Below are positions 60,596-64,000 of a stretch of DNA of 64,000 nt, piece by piece (position 1 is the stretch's first letter; every line of letters starts with the position of its first letter). The notes beneath the pieces are model-generated. The model did not search any database. It saw only the letters and a program-made list of their open reading frames with translations, and was not told where the DNA came from. Made by a program: the position numbers and the translations under genes. Origin of the DNA: Trematomus loennbergii (lineage: Eukaryota > Chordata > Actinopteri > Perciformes > Nototheniidae); assembly GCA_012861695.1 (NCBI GenBank), contig JAAOOA010000006.1, positions 29,679,811 to 29,743,810 on the forward strand, in the 5' to 3' direction.

Positions 60596-61640
60596 TTAAC
60601 ACTTTCTTCAATTAAGAATTGGAAAAAGCAATTACAGAATGTGATGCTGTCAAAAGGGTATACAAAAGATAGTTCTGAAGTTCAAGAAGTTTTTCAAAGA
60701 CAAAAATCATGAGTTCGAGAGGCTAAAGCTTCGTGTTCAGTCTGGGTCAGTTTGCTGATTGTCACATTGTGCTGTATTCATGACCTTCATGTGATTGGAG
60801 CTAAGGGCTTCAGGTTTCGTGATAGCGGGCAGCATGTGTTGAATGTGCTCAAAAATATTCACAGCCTCCTAGATTGCTCCTTCTGTGAGTGGGCTTGAGG
60901 GGTAGAGGCGTGGGATTGATTACAATTGTTAATCAGATAAAGTTCGATACACTTTATAAAAAAAAAAATAAAAAGACCACTTAATGGGAGAGCCGATGCT
61001 CCGTCCGCTCCTGGACTTCTTCCACAACATGGGTATACTGTAGCAGGTCACTATTAGTAAGCTTCTGTAACTGTAAGATATTTTTAGTAATGCATTATGA
61101 AATATAGAAATGTCAGTAAATAATTCACTAGCCTTACTTCTGTGTGACTACATATAAACTCACTATTAATCACTCAGTGTTATTTATAATTTTTTTATAA
61201 CGAACCATTTAGCCACTCTTAATCATAACATAACTCATAATTGCTACTGTATGTGTACAAGCACTGCTGTTTTGCGAGTGGGAGTCTGTTAATAAATCCT
61301 TTATCACATATTTTCGCCTCAAATCTATATGATATTAGTACAGAATAATTGCCATTCATTTACCCTATATGTTAAGCACTAGCAGAGCAAAAAGCATGGA
61401 GTAGTAAAAGTCAGACTCAAATTATATAAATGCCCAGATATTAAGTGTAACCAATGCAAATAACAATCTGCTAAGAACCACACGAGAATAAAGTAAATTA
61501 TAAAACACAATTGAGTTGCCGGAACCTATATACGACAAACTCTTCCTGATTTCAATCCAACCCTTTAAATATTTGATAGCATTGAAACATTGCAGATTAA
61601 ACAAATAAATTAAAAAAGGGAACGTTATGGACATGTTAAT
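60596..61640. other. Low-copy AT-rich DNA
   Basis: No gene, RNA or complete repeat recognised. Confidence 0.5.
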
Positions 61641-61644
61641 ACAT

Positions 61645-61650
61645 TTTATT
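61645..61650 (-). terminator. AATAAA polyadenylation signal
   Basis: AATAAA on the minus strand, downstream of the candidate last exon, in an AT-rich 3' region. Confidence 0.4.
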
Positions 61651-61741
61651 AAAATGTGATTATTTCAAAACAGTTGTCATAAAAGAGTAACAAGTTTGTT
61701 TAAAAGCACAAAACATTAACATACATGGAGACACATGGTTA

Positions 61742-63279
61742 TTACTTGATGGTTATAACTGCATCTGGCTCTTGGGCAATGTATAACTTCATGCTGTGCA
61801 TCACGAGCCTGTTGCACTTCGACCTCTGCTGTTCCCTGTAAATACAAACAAACACTAAATTGAGTACAAATCAGGACACACCATGTGTTTTCCTCAAACA
61901 AAAATCAAATCCGTCTTGAAAACATAACGAGCCAGTTTACATTAGCTGTTAACAGACGGTAACAGAGGTGCTATTCACATGCATTAAGGGGTTTAAGCCA
62001 TCAAAAAAAGGCTGGTTTGCAAGAAAATGAACCAAATAGTCATAAATGTCCAACTACTTATTTTTAACCCCACCTCATGCTCAGAGATTTATAAAGTGGC
62101 ACATGGGTCCTAGAATAAAAGAACAGACGATTATTTCAACTTTTATCTTGATAAGTGAGAGCGCAGGCCAGTCTACATGAATGCAGGGCAAGGCACGTTT
62201 CTGTCCAAAGGTTCCATGATGGAGTCGATAATGTTTTAAAATATCACTTTGAGTGGTGACACTAGTGCTGCATAGTTAACATCTCCATCCCATCTGTGAT
62301 TAAAAAATAGAAATGGGTACGTTTACCTGATGCTCATTATATTAGTATGTAAACATAACACGTCTTGAATTAACCTCTGAAACAACAACTAGTCTGACAC
62401 ACTCAAGGGCTTACCTAATGTGAACCTGAAGTCCATAGCAGGAGGCAAGAGGAGGTGTGACTGTTTTCTGGTGAGGCAAATGAAAGAACAAAATAGTTAC
62501 ATGATGACAATGTAACAATCATTTCAGTAGAATTCATTAAACATATTTAATTCAATTAATGGAATCAAACATTAAAACACAAGTATCATTTAAAACGGTA
62601 TTGTATTTATATACATTTATAAGGATGGCATTTATTAAGGATGGTATTGTTAGATACCAGTACAATTCCATGATTCTCTACACAGCAGATCCTAATTACT
62701 TCAATATACACTCCTTTATCTCGTTTGCATACTGTCTAATATCTACTTTATGTTGTAGTAAAACATCTCCTTAATAAAACTGTATTTATTGATATTTCTC
62801 GCTAAAGACTGCATTTTACTGTACTACATTGAACACATCTTGCTGACGTTATACATGCATCCTCGCCCAATACACACTTTACTGAATTGCGCCTGAATGC
62901 ACCTTAACTGAAGTCACCTCCGTCACTTTCTACTGAGAGCTAACGTTAACTCTCCTGCAGATTCCAACATGGATGTGCATCTATAGCGTTGCATAAGCAT
63001 GAAAAATATAGTTTGCACTTAATTTTGTATAATAACAACTCGATGCTGTAACTGCAGACTATGAGTTTAAATTGGGTACACTAAGATTGTAGAAAGATAA
63101 TTCATTGCTCACAGTAAAACAAACGGCAAATACATATGAGGAATTAATATCAAATAGGCGCATTAGTAACTTACTCTTACATAACCGCTGGGTTATAAAG
63201 TAGTAGGGAATAGTTTTAACGGAGGTATTTTACCGCACAACATGCACGGCAGGAGAGCCTCTGAGCCCCGCGGCCGCAT
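61742..63279 (-). CDS. Possible short spliced gene, unidentified
   Basis: Three minus-strand exons can be joined in frame: 63234-63279 (ATG in a CpG-rich block, donor GTAAAA), 62415-62460 (acceptor TTTGCCTCACCAGAAAACAG... and donor GTAAGC) and 61835-61742 (acceptor TTTGTATTTACAG, stop TAA). They give 61 residues, starting MRPRGSEALLPCMLC and ending KLYIAQEPDAVITIK. An exon-like block at 63590-63650 (61 bp, GTAAGC donor, pyrimidine-rich upstream) has the same exit phase and could be an alternative first exon. A polyadenylation signal lies 92 bases past the stop. I do not recognise the product. It may equally be a non-coding RNA with splice sites. Confidence 0.3.
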
Positions 63280-63320
63280 CACGGTGCCCGGGCCAACGCT
63301 TAGAGCGGCATAGGGGAACA
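63230..63320 (-). promoter_or_regulatory. CpG-rich segment
   Basis: Contains CCCGCGGCCGC and CCCGGGCC in an otherwise AT-rich region, consistent with a small CpG-island core at the start of the candidate transcript. No TATA box is evident. Confidence 0.35.
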
Positions 63321-63819
63321 GTTTGCGGAGTTGATTCTTAATACTACTCTTAACCTAACCACTTTTAACAGAATTGCGTCGGTAAGCACTTGATGCAAAC
63401 TTTGCCCAACAACTTTGCGTGAAGAAATAGACTACATGAGCATGACAGGGCTGAGTCTAACTTTAACAGCAGTAATGGCGCTGGCATGCATTAAAATGTC
63501 GATGTTTCGTTCAAACAGTGAATACAAGAAAAGTAAATAACACTTTCTAGTTAAAAAGCAGTAATTAATAACTCAGGTGGCATGCTTACTTGTTTTACAA
63601 TGGTTTGAGGAGGATCCAACGCAAACACGTGTCCAACTGCTGAAGAACCGCTGCAAAGAGGAACAGGAAGTCTCACACCGCGGTATTCTCGTTTGAGGGC
63701 GTGGCATGACCGTGGCGTTGACAAAAGCATTTTTATTATGTTTTCCAAAACGTATTTTTAAAGAAAGTTCAGAAAATGTGATATTAATTTACAAATTAAT
63801 GAGTTCTTAAAACATGTTC

Positions 63820-63945
63820 TCATTGTTGCTTACGTGTTACTTATTTAAACGCACATTGAAAAAAAACTAATTTAAGGCAAGTAAATTACATTAAAAAATT
63901 GAGTTTTGTTGACTTCACCATCGGAACTGTTTTTACAGTGCAGCT
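63820..63945. repeat. MITE fragment (CACTGTAAAAACAG type)
   Basis: Ends in 'ggaactgtttttacagtg', which on the minus strand is a common fish MITE start, with 'ttgagttttgttgacttca' just inside it. The other terminus may be decayed. Confidence 0.5.
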
Positions 63946-64000
63946 GCATTCTTTCTGACATCCATCAGGGGGCGACAACATTGGTTGCAAATTGTATTTA

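Overview
The window looks like non-coding nuclear DNA from a teleost fish, probably a spiny-rayed one. The grounds are the repeats: MADF-type Harbinger fragments, a P-like element carrying a THAP exon, a ZMYM-like hAT with a spliced transposase start, TTAA-flanked miniature elements (MITEs), an L1/Tx1-type LINE tail and the abundant 'TACTCAAG' fish MITE. Almost every open frame is short and unconserved in appearance. I see no confidently identifiable host protein-coding gene, no rRNA and no intact tRNA.

Layout. 0-1 kb: decayed repeat ends. 1-4.9 kb: low-copy DNA. 4.9-13.9 kb: nested DNA transposons, namely a 4.1-kb CAGGG-ended element splitting a TTAA MITE, a Harbinger MITE, and a hAT-like element inside a TTAA element. 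14-16.9 kb: low-copy DNA. 16.9-20.05 kb: an element with ~475-bp inverted repeats holding a ZBED-type hAT fragment and a Harbinger relative. 21.7-28.3 kb: a Harbinger MITE, then a three-layer nest (hAT containing a hAT-like MITE containing a P-like THAP element), then TTAA MITE pieces. 28.7-32.6 kb: more MITEs and a piggyBac end. 34-37 kb: a SINE and a further long-inverted-repeat element. 38.1-40.9 kb: a complete short piggyBac MITE and an internally deleted hAT with a perfect 8-bp target duplication. 42.4-43.2 kb: three diverged ~300-bp tandem copies. 46.5-50.5 kb: two TTAA MITEs and a 2.2-kb foldback element. 50.6-55.8 kb: a dead L2/Rex-type RT and an L1-type ORF2 tail. 56-61.6 kb: low-copy DNA with a duplicated ~250-320-bp block that does not look like a transposon. 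61.6-63.7 kb: a possible short spliced minus-strand transcript beside a CpG-rich segment.

The strongest results are structural. Target-site duplications give insertion order for many elements, and several elements keep only the first exon or exons of the transposase or accessory protein (THAP, MADF, ZMYM-like hAT, possibly ZBED). The low-copy DNA between repeats has stretches that look like conserved non-coding elements, which would fit a gene-poor regulatory landscape, but that needs cross-species alignment.
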